A stretch of 22,118 nucleotides of DNA, taken from positions 1 through 22,118 of the forward strand of contig JAFCEK010000010.1 of the NCBI GenBank assembly GCA_017609225.1, read 5' to 3'. The position numbers and the translations under genes are program-made. This stretch comes from Candidatus Aenigmatarchaeota archaeon. GTDB taxonomy: Archaea > Aenigmatarchaeota > Aenigmatarchaeia > QMZP01. Shown in pieces: positions 8,401 through 12,261 of this stretch. Position 1 is the first letter of the stretch. Each line of letters begins with the position of its first letter. Under the pieces are notes generated by a model. The model had not been told where the DNA came from and made no database searches. It saw nothing but the letters and a program-made list of their open reading frames with translations.

Positions 8401-9203
8401 TTGTACGGCACTTCAGCCATGCCCGGGTTAATGTTAAGGTTTGCATCATTACAGTCTGGCTCTGTTGCTGAACTGCTGCAGCCTCTCAGATCAGTATTTT
8501 CAGCGCCATACCCATCTCCATCATTATCAGTACATGGTGGTGCCATTATACAGTCATCTTCTCCTATGCTCCACTCGTCCCATTTTTTTGCTGAGCCTGA
8601 AGCCATAATGCCTATTCTCAGTTCATTTTCTGCAGAGGCATCAACTTCATTATAAACCAGCCAGTCGCTGGAACTGCTCTCTTTAAAATAATAATCAGCA
8701 CCATCGTCTTTTAATATAATTTTTATATCATACCATGTGTTTTCCTTCCAGTTTGGATAATAATTGATACAGACATTGTTTTTTTTACAAACATAAACTG
8801 CGCCGCCCTGGGCAAATAATATGCTGTGAACAAAGGTGGAAGAAACATTGCTTGAAGAAGTGTCTCTCAGGCCCAATAAAACAAATCCACCATAACTTCC
8901 AGGATTTATTTTGGTGCTGAAAGTCAGGCCGGTAACCCTGTTGTAAAATTGTTTTGTATACATATACTGGCCCCATCCTGTAGTTCCAGGGACCATAAGA
9001 ACCCCATTGTCAGCCCATGGTGTGCAGTCATTACCAGCCCCGCAAGCATTTGTGGATGTATAGTAATAATACCGGCTGGTATTAAAAATTTCAAATTCAT
9101 CATAGTCATCACAAACCACAGCGCCTGCAAAAGGCAATCCTGACAGAATTGTTAGAAGCGATAAGGCTGTGATAAGTACCAGAAACTTAATCTTCACATT
9201 CAT
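5418..9203 (-). CDS. giant secreted surface protein with MopE-like repeats and Fn3/Ig-like domains
   Basis: 1261 aa. Signal peptide (about 1-28, ending SGLPFAGA), then a LamG/jelly-roll-like domain (about 35-215). Next is a Cys/Asp-rich block with the MopE putative metal-binding pattern (DNDGDGYG, DCNDANLNINPG, DCNDSNPNINPGA, CDNNIDDDCDDFID). Several beta-sandwich modules follow (about 335-1010) with recurrent phrases such as VEWTGTDSGPSGI and VIWAGTDTGSGIS, resembling Fn3/Ig-like domains. A second Cys-rich block holds at least three repeats of the form 'QTCxxGxWxxC ... EICxNxxDxDCDG'. A C-terminal membrane segment (PVVLIAAGIGIIILVVVITLYL) and basic tail anchor it. The D/C repeats predict Ca2+ binding and disulfides outside the cell. 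Probably a cell-surface or adhesion protein; ligand unknown. Its promoter lies in the 51-nt gap after Nop5. Confidence 0.88.
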   Translation of the reverse strand: MNVKIKFLVLITALSLLTILSGLPFAGAVVCDDYDEFEIFNTSRYYYYTSTNACGAGNDCTPWADNGVLMVPGTTGWGQYMYTKQFYNRVTGLTFSTKINPGSYGGFVLLGLRDTSSSNVSSTFVHSILFAQGGAVYVCKKNNVCINYYPNWKENTWYDIKIILKDDGADYYFKESSSSDWLVYNEVDASAENELRIGIMASGSAKKWDEWSIGEDDCIMAPPCTDNDGDGYGAENTDLRGCSSSATEPDCNDANLNINPGMAEVPYNGLDDDCNSTTYDDDLDRDGYDAVITGGTDCNDSNPNINPGAVEICDNNIDDDCDDFIDNSDIDCDTIPPDVSVTADPSTVLTNWQSTPATADVSCTDELSGCDTGSYRIYETDTEIAGCPTTYSQYTVTDFPHPVAEHKWICAAAKDLAGLAGFSSPAEFLIDTTAPEGGSISYADGAATANTIAISVDAGYDPDPVSGIKERDLYIKEAVFSNSQCGSFPDEWTHEGAYDAGTTTINFDADTDTCYKFMYEVVNNADLSARYESANITQVDYDAPETSDNIENPDEWHSNNYRVELTCNDDGSGCADTYYCYYESGETQCTPDITGNSFNILISEGQKIFTIRYYSVDNFGNTEDIKETTLKIDNTVPSCVMTELSEYTNTDSFALEWSGSDPTGASITEYEIMYANDSEERYEIWNTFPGSQETATFKGEHGHKYYFKCKSKNDKDEWGHLSSHVDTTVDTEPPAAEIILEEWENRTDFMVEWTGTDSGPSGISHYILEYKTGTGNWQEWTITTPPVTSAVFTGAQERETYSFRIKANDSAGNMGGYSEEKNITIDLTAPECILNPMPEWINSDMNPFAVIWAGTDTGSGISSYDLNYSENGVIWTLLLNNVTDTSFIFDGTDNHEYYFTCRATDNAGNRGDWSDTEHVTVDVSAPAVSVNYDANVVYGNNQIINASVSDNSGIYSVNLSFDGSVVSPENETKTGTEWNMIWKIENLDNGSYSFNIEARDTAGNIINESYSFEVVFCIEGTTRPCGSNIGACEQGNQTCTNGAWGACQGNVGPAAEICNNIDDDCDGETDENLTQTCGSTSLGVCTYGTETCSAGQWTGCNATMPGTEICGDGLDNDCDGSVDEGCECIEGQTKTCGESSTPPCRMGTQTCTSGRWGQCVGAIYPEQEICGNGIDEDCNGIPDDGCGTDCYNGIQDGDEEGIDCGGSCPASCAAETEIPVVLIAAGIGIIILVVVITLYLKKRNKTWADLEKKWSRPSGFQ

Positions 9204-9221
9204 CGGTATCTATTAATTATT

Positions 9222-9240
9222 ATGTTAAATTCAATATATA
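9222..9240 (-). promoter_or_regulatory. box A promoter of the surface-protein gene
   Basis: Minus strand reads AAATTATATATTGAATTT, centred about 25-30 nt before the ATG at 9203, in the short gap after the Nop5 stop. A leaderless mRNA is predicted. Confidence 0.5.
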
Positions 9241-9254
9241 ATTTAATTAATATG

Positions 9255-10238
9255 CTAGCCTTTAATTTTTGAAACCTGCTCTTCCAGCTCTCTTTTCAGC
9301 CTGCTGCTTTTGTCCTCTTTTGAGAAAAAATCAATTCTTGCTGCAAGCGTGAGTTTTGCTGAAATAATCCTTGCGACCTTGCCTTTCATTTCATTCCTGG
9401 CGTTCTGCACATATGGATGCGAGAAAAGTATGCCATACTTTGGCGCCTTTCCCCCGCCCCTGAGATGCCTGAACAGCGCCTTCTCTGCTCCAAGGAGCTG
9501 TATTTTGGATGATGGCATCTTTGAAAGTTTTTCCAGGCCTCCTGCCAGGGCAAGAATCCTTGCGCCCAGAACAGGCCCTGTAACTGCTGTTATGTTTGGT
9601 ATCTCCTCTTTTGCGAGCTTTTCAAGATATTTTGTTATCTCTTTTTTTATTTCAAAAAAATTCAGGAGCGCAGCAGAGAAATTCATTACCTGTGCCAAAT
9701 CCTCCCTGGAGAACTCCATTCCTGCTGTTTTTGCAGTTTCCTTCCCGGGCATCTTGTCCCTGGAACCATGCTCTGCTATCAGCTTTACAAACCTTTCATG
9801 GCTTTCTGTTTTCTTTTCCAGCTCAGGGTAATAAAGCCCGTACCATTCCCTTAACCTTTCTGTGAATATGTTCAGGTCCCTGTCGAGTTCATCAAGAATT
9901 CCCACGACAATCATAAGTATTTTGTCTTTCCCTGTTTTGCTTATTTTGTTTTTTGTAAGGAGAATATTTACCTGGGAAAGAATTTTGTTTAACTCTGCCT
10001 GGCTTTTCACCCATTTTAGTTCCAGTGCAAGCCTTCTGAAATCCCTTATTTCTCTTGGAATAATCTCAAAGCCCTTTTTCTTCAGCTTTTCCTCCAGCAG
10101 TTTTTCCTCTTTACATCTGCCTGAGAGCTTCTCTGCAATCTTCTCTGCATTTTTCTCAAAAACTGCCTTGTCTATCAGTTTCTCATTTTCATCAAACGCA
10201 AAAACGCCTGCTATGCATTTTCCCAAAAACGCTTTCAT
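9255..10238 (-). CDS. nop5: Nop5 (NOP56/58) core protein of C/D-box sRNP
   Basis: 327 aa. Nop5 bridges L7Ae-bound C/D-box guide RNA and the methyltransferase fibrillarin for 2'-O-methylation of rRNA and tRNA. The N-terminal domain begins MKAFLGKCIAGVFAFDENEK, a typical Nop5 opening. A coiled-coil region (about 90-200) follows. The NOP domain signature is very clear at about 220-290: TGPVLGARILALAGGLEKL, SKIQLLGAEKALFRHLRGGG and KYGILFSHPYVQ. The tail is Lys/Glu-rich but short, lacking the long KKE tail of some homologues. Fibrillarin, often its operon partner, is not adjacent here. A box A (10260-10269) sits about 25 nt before the ATG; divergent from the small RHH gene at 10353. Confidence 0.95.
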   Translation of the reverse strand: MKAFLGKCIAGVFAFDENEKLIDKAVFEKNAEKIAEKLSGRCKEEKLLEEKLKKKGFEIIPREIRDFRRLALELKWVKSQAELNKILSQVNILLTKNKISKTGKDKILMIVVGILDELDRDLNIFTERLREWYGLYYPELEKKTESHERFVKLIAEHGSRDKMPGKETAKTAGMEFSREDLAQVMNFSAALLNFFEIKKEITKYLEKLAKEEIPNITAVTGPVLGARILALAGGLEKLSKMPSSKIQLLGAEKALFRHLRGGGKAPKYGILFSHPYVQNARNEMKGKVARIISAKLTLAARIDFFSKEDKSSRLKRELEEQVSKIKG

Positions 10239-10259
10239 AGAATTCTCTTTGTCTGCTGG

Positions 10260-10269
10260 TTTATTAATT
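10260..10269 (-). promoter_or_regulatory. box A promoter of nop5
   Basis: Minus strand AATTAATAAACC, centred about 26 nt before the ATG at 10238. Confidence 0.45.
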
Positions 10270-10322
10270 TTTCTGTTATTTGCTGTTAGTATGAAAAACC
10301 TTTTGGTTATGGCACAGGTTCA

Positions 10323-10331
10323 TTTATAAAT
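10323..10331 (+). promoter_or_regulatory. box A promoter of the RHH gene
   Basis: TTTATAAAT centred about 26 nt before the ATG at 10353; leaderless start expected. Confidence 0.55.
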
Positions 10332-10352
10332 TATTAATTTTAATAATATATC

Positions 10353-10604
10353 ATGGGCAGAAAAAAACTAAACCTTGACCTGACCAGAACATCAATCTAC
10401 ATAGAGAAGAAACAGCTTGAATGGCTGGAAAAGAATCATTTCAATCTGAGCAGCCTTATAAGGTCATATCTGAGGGAGCTGATACCAGCCATAGAGGGCA
10501 CAAGAAATGTGATGTTCCCAGTCTATTATAAGAACAAAAGCCCAAGCACATTCAGGAGAAGAGCCAAGAAAAATCCGAGGTTAAAAGAAGTCGGACTGGT
10601 TTAA
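10353..10604 (+). CDS. small ribbon-helix-helix-type protein
   Basis: 83 aa, basic. Residues about 8-45 have the ribbon-helix-helix layout: a short beta strand (TRTSIYIEKKQLEWL) and two helices separated by a turn (NLSSLIRSYLRELI). RHH proteins bind DNA as dimers through the N-terminal strand, usually as repressors or antitoxins. The C-terminal 40 residues are Arg/Lys-rich and match nothing I recognise. No toxin-like gene is adjacent: upstream is divergent nop5, downstream is the convergent tRNA block, separated by a 9-bp hairpin (10625-10655). Targets unknown; autoregulation of the nop5/RHH divergent promoter region is a reasonable guess. Confidence 0.75.
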   Translation: MGRKKLNLDLTRTSIYIEKKQLEWLEKNHFNLSSLIRSYLRELIPAIEGTRNVMFPVYYKNKSPSTFRRRAKKNPRLKEVGLV

Positions 10605-10624
10605 AAAGGGATAATAATGAAAAC

Positions 10625-10655
10625 CACAGGGTGAACCTATTGCACCCACCCTGTG
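10625..10655. terminator. 9-bp hairpin between convergent RHH gene and tRNA-Leu
   Basis: CACAGGGTG (10625-10633) pairs exactly with CACCCTGTG (10647-10655) around a 13-nt loop. It follows the RHH stop by 20 bp on one strand and the tRNA-Leu 3' end by 7 bp on the other. A bidirectional terminator or 3'-end processing element is inferred from position. Confidence 0.45.
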
Positions 10656-10675
10656 ACTGAATGCGGGGGACGAGA

Positions 10676-10702
10676 TTTTCGATTCTGTTGGATTCTGTTG
10701 TT
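10676..10702 (-). other. tRNA-Leu intron 4 (T-loop 59/60), 27 nt
   Basis: Central helix TTCG/CGAA, bulges AAA and AAT; splicing gives TTCGAAT. The intron interior is a direct repeat of CAACAGAAT and has no inner stem, so this is a relaxed bulge-helix-loop. Confidence 0.85.
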
Positions 10703-10720
10703 TTCGAACTCGCGTAGCGA

Positions 10721-10752
10721 TTCGCCAACTCTCATGCATTTGCATGAAGTTA
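10721..10752 (-). other. tRNA-Leu intron 3 (variable arm), 32 nt
   Basis: Central helix CGTT/GGCG (two G-T pairs), bulges AGT and AAT, intron stem AACTTCATGC/GCATGA(G)AGTT. Splicing creates a variable arm with stem GCG/CGC and loop TTAGT. Boundaries are less certain than in the other three because the central helix is weak. Confidence 0.75.
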
Positions 10753-10766
10753 CTAACGCACTAGGT

Positions 10767-10816
10767 ATCTCAGTTAGCCTCTGAGCCTGGCCCTTAGGTT
10801 TTGGAGATTTTCAACT
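10767..10816 (-). other. tRNA-Leu intron 2 (anticodon loop 37/38), 50 nt
   Basis: Central helix CTTA/TGAG, bulges GGA and ATA, outer helix CTAGG/CCTAG, inner helix GTT/AAC (weak). Splicing gives loop CTTAGGA. Confidence 0.88.
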
Positions 10817-10839
10817 CCTAAGCCTAGCCCCTTTGACCA

Positions 10840-10900
10840 TTCCCAGCCTTTTGCGGCAGTATTCTTTTCTGTGCACTGCATGTTGCCTGTGCAAAAGGCG
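10840..10900 (-). other. tRNA-Leu intron 1 (D-loop), 61 nt
   Basis: Central helix CCCA/TGGG, bulges AGC and AAT, and a perfect 9-bp intron stem GCCTTTTGC/GCAAAAGGC: a textbook BHB. Cutting after the second bulge base joins CCCAAG to TGGTCAAAGGGG. Confidence 0.9.
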
Positions 10901-10978
10901 CTTGGGTACCCCCGCATGAAGTTGTGCTCTCTTTCTTGCAACATCTGCAAGCTAATGCAGATGACGCTCCCGCTGGGA

Positions 10979-11017
10979 TTGTCACAGCAGCTGCTTTTTG
11001 AAATCAGCAACAGCTGT
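10979..11017 (-). other. tRNA-Glu intron 2 (T-loop 59/60), 39 nt
   Basis: Central helix TTCA/TGAC (one mismatch), bulges AAA and AAT, inner stem CAGC/GCTG continued by GTTGCT/AGCAGC. Splicing gives T-loop TTCAAAT. Confidence 0.85.
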
Positions 11018-11038
11018 TTTGAACCCAGGTTACGGGGT

Positions 11039-11084
11039 GTTTTCGTTCACTGGTGCTGCCACCTCAATGTTTTCGTGATGAACA
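11039..11084 (-). other. tRNA-Glu intron 1 (anticodon loop 37/38), 46 nt
   Basis: Exon TTTTC pairs with GAAAA at the 3' end of the intron, and GTTCA with TGAAC inside it; bulges are slightly irregular. A second ACGAAAACA copy within the intron can form a competing perfect 9-bp hairpin (GTTTTCGTG/CACGAAAAC) with the anticodon. Confidence 0.8.
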
Positions 11085-11154
11085 CGAAAACCCCGTGTCC
11101 TTGACCGGACTAGACGACGGGAGCTTGAAAAGACCGACTGCTAATACTGTTAAA

Positions 11155-11198
11155 GACGGCTTTGTTATCAAAGCATTCTATGTGCAGTTTTAGCCGTC
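11155..11198. repeat. GACGGCT/AGCCGTC hairpin in the tRNA-Val/tRNA-Glu spacer
   Basis: GACGGCT (11155-11161) pairs with AGCCGTC (11192-11198). The same 7-bp stem recurs at 11233-11262 (inside a tRNA intron) and at 11546-11575. Confidence 0.6.
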
Positions 11199-11222
11199 AG
11201 CTTTTTCATGGGCCCGGCCGGA

Positions 11223-11270
11223 ATTTCAGACAGACGGCTTATGCAAATTGACCCAAGCCGTCAACTGCCC
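11223..11270 (-). other. tRNA-Val(GAC) intron 2 (T-loop 59/60), 48 nt
   Basis: Canonical BHB: outer helix GCCGG/CCGGC, central helix TTCA/TGAA, bulges AAG and ATT, inner helix GGCAG/CTGTC, apical stem GACGGCTT/AAGCCGTC. Splicing gives TTCAAAT. Confidence 0.92.
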
Positions 11271-11313
11271 TTTGAACCGGCGACCTCCGCCACGTCAAGG
11301 CGACGTCCTAACC

Positions 11314-11357
11314 TTCTAGAGCCACTCTTTTATAAGTGGTAACTCAAAGAGGGGCTT
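11314..11357 (-). other. tRNA-Val(GAC) intron 1 (D-loop 17/18), 44 nt
   Basis: Central helix CTAG/CTAG (self-complementary), bulges TTA and AAG, inner stem AGCC/GGCT. No outer helix. A competing fold CCACT/AGTGG lies inside the intron. Confidence 0.85.
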
Positions 11358-11424
11358 AACTAGACCACAGGCCCTTGAATACATAGTTTATCTATTTGTT
11401 GGTGTTTTAAATATTTAGTTTTGA

Positions 11425-11533
11425 TGGGCTCGGCCGGAATCTCAAGCCTGCCTGAAGGGCTGCAAAGCAGGCTGATTGAACCGGCGATCTTCACCGTGTG
11501 AGGGTGACGTCCTAACCACTAGACCACGAGCCC
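11425..11533 (-). tRNA. tRNA-Val(CAC) with one intron
   Basis: Acceptor stem GGGCTCG (11533-11527) pairs with CGAGCCC (11432-11426), A73 at 11425. The T-loop intron 11439-11474 is removed to give 73 nt. D-arm GTCTAGTGGTTAGGAC, anticodon stem TCACC/GGTGA with loop CTCACAC (anticodon CAC), T-stem GCCGG/CCGGC and T-loop TTCAATT. It lies 65 nt after the Nudix stop on the same strand. Together with tRNA-Val(GAC) it covers most valine codons. Confidence 0.95.
11439..11474 (-). other. tRNA-Val(CAC) intron (T-loop 59/60), 36 nt
   Basis: Outer helix GCCGG/CCGGC, central helix TTCA/TGAG, bulges ATC and ATT, inner helix AGCCTGC/GCAGGCT. Splicing gives TTCAATT. Confidence 0.92.
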
Positions 11534-11545
11534 ATATAAGCCTTA

Positions 11546-11575
11546 GACGGCTATATCCAACCTACATAAGCCGTC
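11546..11575. repeat. GACGGCT/AGCCGTC hairpin upstream of tRNA-Val(CAC)
   Basis: GACGGCT (11546-11552) pairs with AGCCGTC (11569-11575) between the Nudix gene and the first tRNA-Val; same stem as at 11155-11198 and 11233-11262. GGATATAG in the loop region could alternatively be a box A. Confidence 0.6.
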
Positions 11576-11598
11576 GTACTATCTTATGGTTTAGCTTT

Positions 11599-12036
11599 TT
11601 ATTCATCACTGTATATTTTATTTTCAATATAGTTTTTTATGATTTTCTCAGCAGGGGGGAACATTGGTTTTGGCAATTCTGTTAATGGAAACCATCTCCA
11701 TTCTGTTATCTCATCCGGCTCCATTGCCTTCGGCTCACCTTCAAACTCCTTTGCTATGAAGCCCAGTGTTACAAAATGGTTATCATGCACCATCTCGTTC
11801 CCAACGCTTATCAGCTCGGGATCTTTTATCAGTATTCCTGTTTCTTCACTGCATTCCCTGATAACCCCTTCAGCAGGCTTTTCATGAAAATCCAGCTTTC
11901 CTCCCGGAAGTGTCCATGTTCCTTCTCCATGAAGCGCGCTGTCTGCCTTTACCGGGTCCTCATGCCTTTTCCCGAGCAATACCTTTCCTTCTCTCACAAC
12001 CATTACCGCAACACCAACACCAGGCATTTTTTTCAT
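11599..12036 (-). CDS. Nudix hydrolase (MutT-like)
   Basis: 145 aa from the ATG at 12036. Nudix enzymes hydrolyse nucleoside diphosphates linked to another moiety, often oxidised or non-canonical nucleotides. The Nudix box is complete: G-x5-E-x7-REcsEETGI within LPGGKLDFHEKPAEGVIREC and EETGILI. The frame stays open to 12216, but that upstream part is the tRNA-Ser gene (12049-12214), so a longer start is an artefact. A good Shine-Dalgarno GAGG (12046-12043) lies 6 nt before this ATG; the ATG at 12027 (MPGVGVAVMVV) is the alternative. The gene begins 12 nt after the tRNA 3' end and has no own promoter, so tRNA 3' processing probably generates its mRNA. Substrate not predictable. Confidence 0.9.
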   Translation of the reverse strand: MKKMPGVGVAVMVVREGKVLLGKRHEDPVKADSALHGEGTWTLPGGKLDFHEKPAEGVIRECSEETGILIKDPELISVGNEMVHDNHFVTLGFIAKEFEGEPKAMEPDEITEWRWFPLTELPKPMFPPAEKIIKNYIENKIYSDE

Positions 12037-12062
12037 AACATACCTCAGCGCCGGGAGCAGGA

Positions 12063-12110
12063 TTTTCATCCGGAGGTCCTCAGATTTTTGCCCTGAGGGA
12101 AAAGCCTGAT
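12063..12110 (-). other. tRNA-Ser intron 2 (T-loop 59/60), 48 nt
   Basis: Central helix TTCG/TGAA (one G-T pair), bulges AAA and AAT, inner stem TCAGG/CCGGA with one mismatch, apical stem CCTCAG/CTGAGG. Splicing gives TTCGAAT. Confidence 0.88.
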
Positions 12111-12164
12111 TTCGAACCTGCAAGCCCTTCCGGGCGCCCGCTTTCGAGGCGGGTGCATTAGCCA

Positions 12165-12199
12165 ATGCAGAGAAGAGCGCATCCAAAGCGAAGCTCCCT
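12165..12199 (-). other. tRNA-Ser intron 1 (D-loop), 35 nt
   Basis: Central helix GCAG/CTGC, bulges AAA and ATT, inner stem GAGC/GCTC. Splicing gives GCAGAATGGCTAATGC. Confidence 0.87.
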
Positions 12200-12230
12200 T
12201 TCTGCCATCCCGGCATTGTATATGATGGAT

Positions 12231-12241
12231 GTATATTTTAA
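12231..12241. promoter_or_regulatory. shared divergent TATA element (tRNA-Ser / tRNA thiolase)
   Basis: Plus strand GTATATTTTAA, minus strand TTAAAATATAC. It lies about 22 nt before the tRNA-Ser 5' end and about 26 nt before the ATG at 12262, so it can place both start sites. Confidence 0.5.
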
Positions 12242-12261
12242 GTTGTTTGCATTAAATAAAA

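Larger units (their letters stand above)
10662..10915 (-). tRNA. tRNA-Leu(TAG) with four introns
   Basis: Acceptor stem GCGGGGG (10915-10909) pairs with CCCCCGC (10669-10663), with A73 at 10662 and no encoded CCA. The 254-nt gene contains four introns (10840-10900 D-loop, 10767-10816 anticodon loop 37/38, 10721-10752 variable arm, 10676-10702 T-loop 59/60), each with a 3-nt-bulge/4-bp-helix/3-nt-bulge arrangement at its ends. After removal the mature RNA is 84 nt. It has D-stem CCC/GGG with GG in the loop, anticodon stem CTAGG/CCTAG with loop CTTAGGA (anticodon TAG), variable-arm stem GCG/CGC, T-stem GCGAG/CTCGT and T-loop TTCGAAT. Long variable arm, A73 and anticodon all agree on leucine. 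It is the last gene of the minus-strand tRNA block. Confidence 0.93.
10965..11124 (-). tRNA. tRNA-Glu(TTC) with two introns
   Basis: Acceptor stem GCTCCCG (11124-11118) pairs with CGGGAGC (10972-10966), G73 at 10965. Introns occupy 11039-11084 (anticodon loop 37/38) and 10979-11017 (T-loop 59/60); the spliced RNA is 75 nt. D-stem GTCT/GGAC, anticodon stem CGGGG/CCCCG with loop TTTTCGA (anticodon TTC), T-stem CTGGG/CCCAG and T-loop TTCAAAT. No clear box A stands directly upstream, so it may be processed from a longer transcript with the two tRNA-Val genes. The 49-nt spacer to tRNA-Leu holds a hairpin ATCTGCA/TGCAGAT. Confidence 0.92.
11209..11374 (-). tRNA. tRNA-Val(GAC) with two introns
   Basis: Acceptor stem GGGCCTG (11374-11368) pairs with CGGGCCC (11216-11210, one T-G pair), A73 at 11209. 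Introns at 11314-11357 (D-loop) and 11223-11270 (T-loop 59/60) leave a 74-nt tRNA. D-stem GTCT/GGAC with loop AGTTGGTTA, anticodon stem TCGCC/GGCGG with loop TTGACGT (anticodon GAC, reading GUC/GUU), T-stem GCCGG/CCGGC and T-loop TTCAAAT. It closely resembles tRNA-Val(CAC) 50 nt upstream, apart from the introns. An A/T-rich element (AAATATTTAAAAC, about 11404-11416) could be its own promoter. Confidence 0.93.
12049..12214 (-). tRNA. tRNA-Ser(CGA) with two introns
   Basis: Acceptor stem GCCGGGA (12214-12208) pairs with TCCCGGC (12056-12050), G73 at 12049. Introns 12165-12199 (D-loop) and 12063-12110 (T-loop 59/60) leave 83 nt. D-stem GCA/TGC with GG in the loop, anticodon stem CCCGC/GCGGG with loop CTCGAAA (anticodon CGA), long variable arm with stem GCCC/GGGC and loop GGAA, T-stem GCAGG/CCTGC, T-loop TTCGAAT. 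Long variable arm and G73 fit serine. A box A at 12231-12241 precedes it, and the Nudix gene follows 12 nt after its 3' end. Confidence 0.93.

Noticed and set aside
5747..8976. Several open frames of 60-158 codons on both strands within the surface-protein gene
   Set aside because: They mirror the repetitive Cys/Asp codons of the 1261-aa protein; none has a promoter or recognisable domain.
10662..11540. Possible RNase P or SRP RNA, suggested by a long structured non-coding region
   Set aside because: The conserved RNase P and SRP core motifs are absent, and the whole region resolves into four intron-containing tRNAs on the minus strand.
12037..12216. N-terminal 60 residues of the long Nudix reading frame
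   Set aside because: These codons are the tRNA-Ser gene and its introns; the Nudix fold starts at MPGVGVAVMVV, and a Shine-Dalgarno sequence precedes the ATG at 12036.
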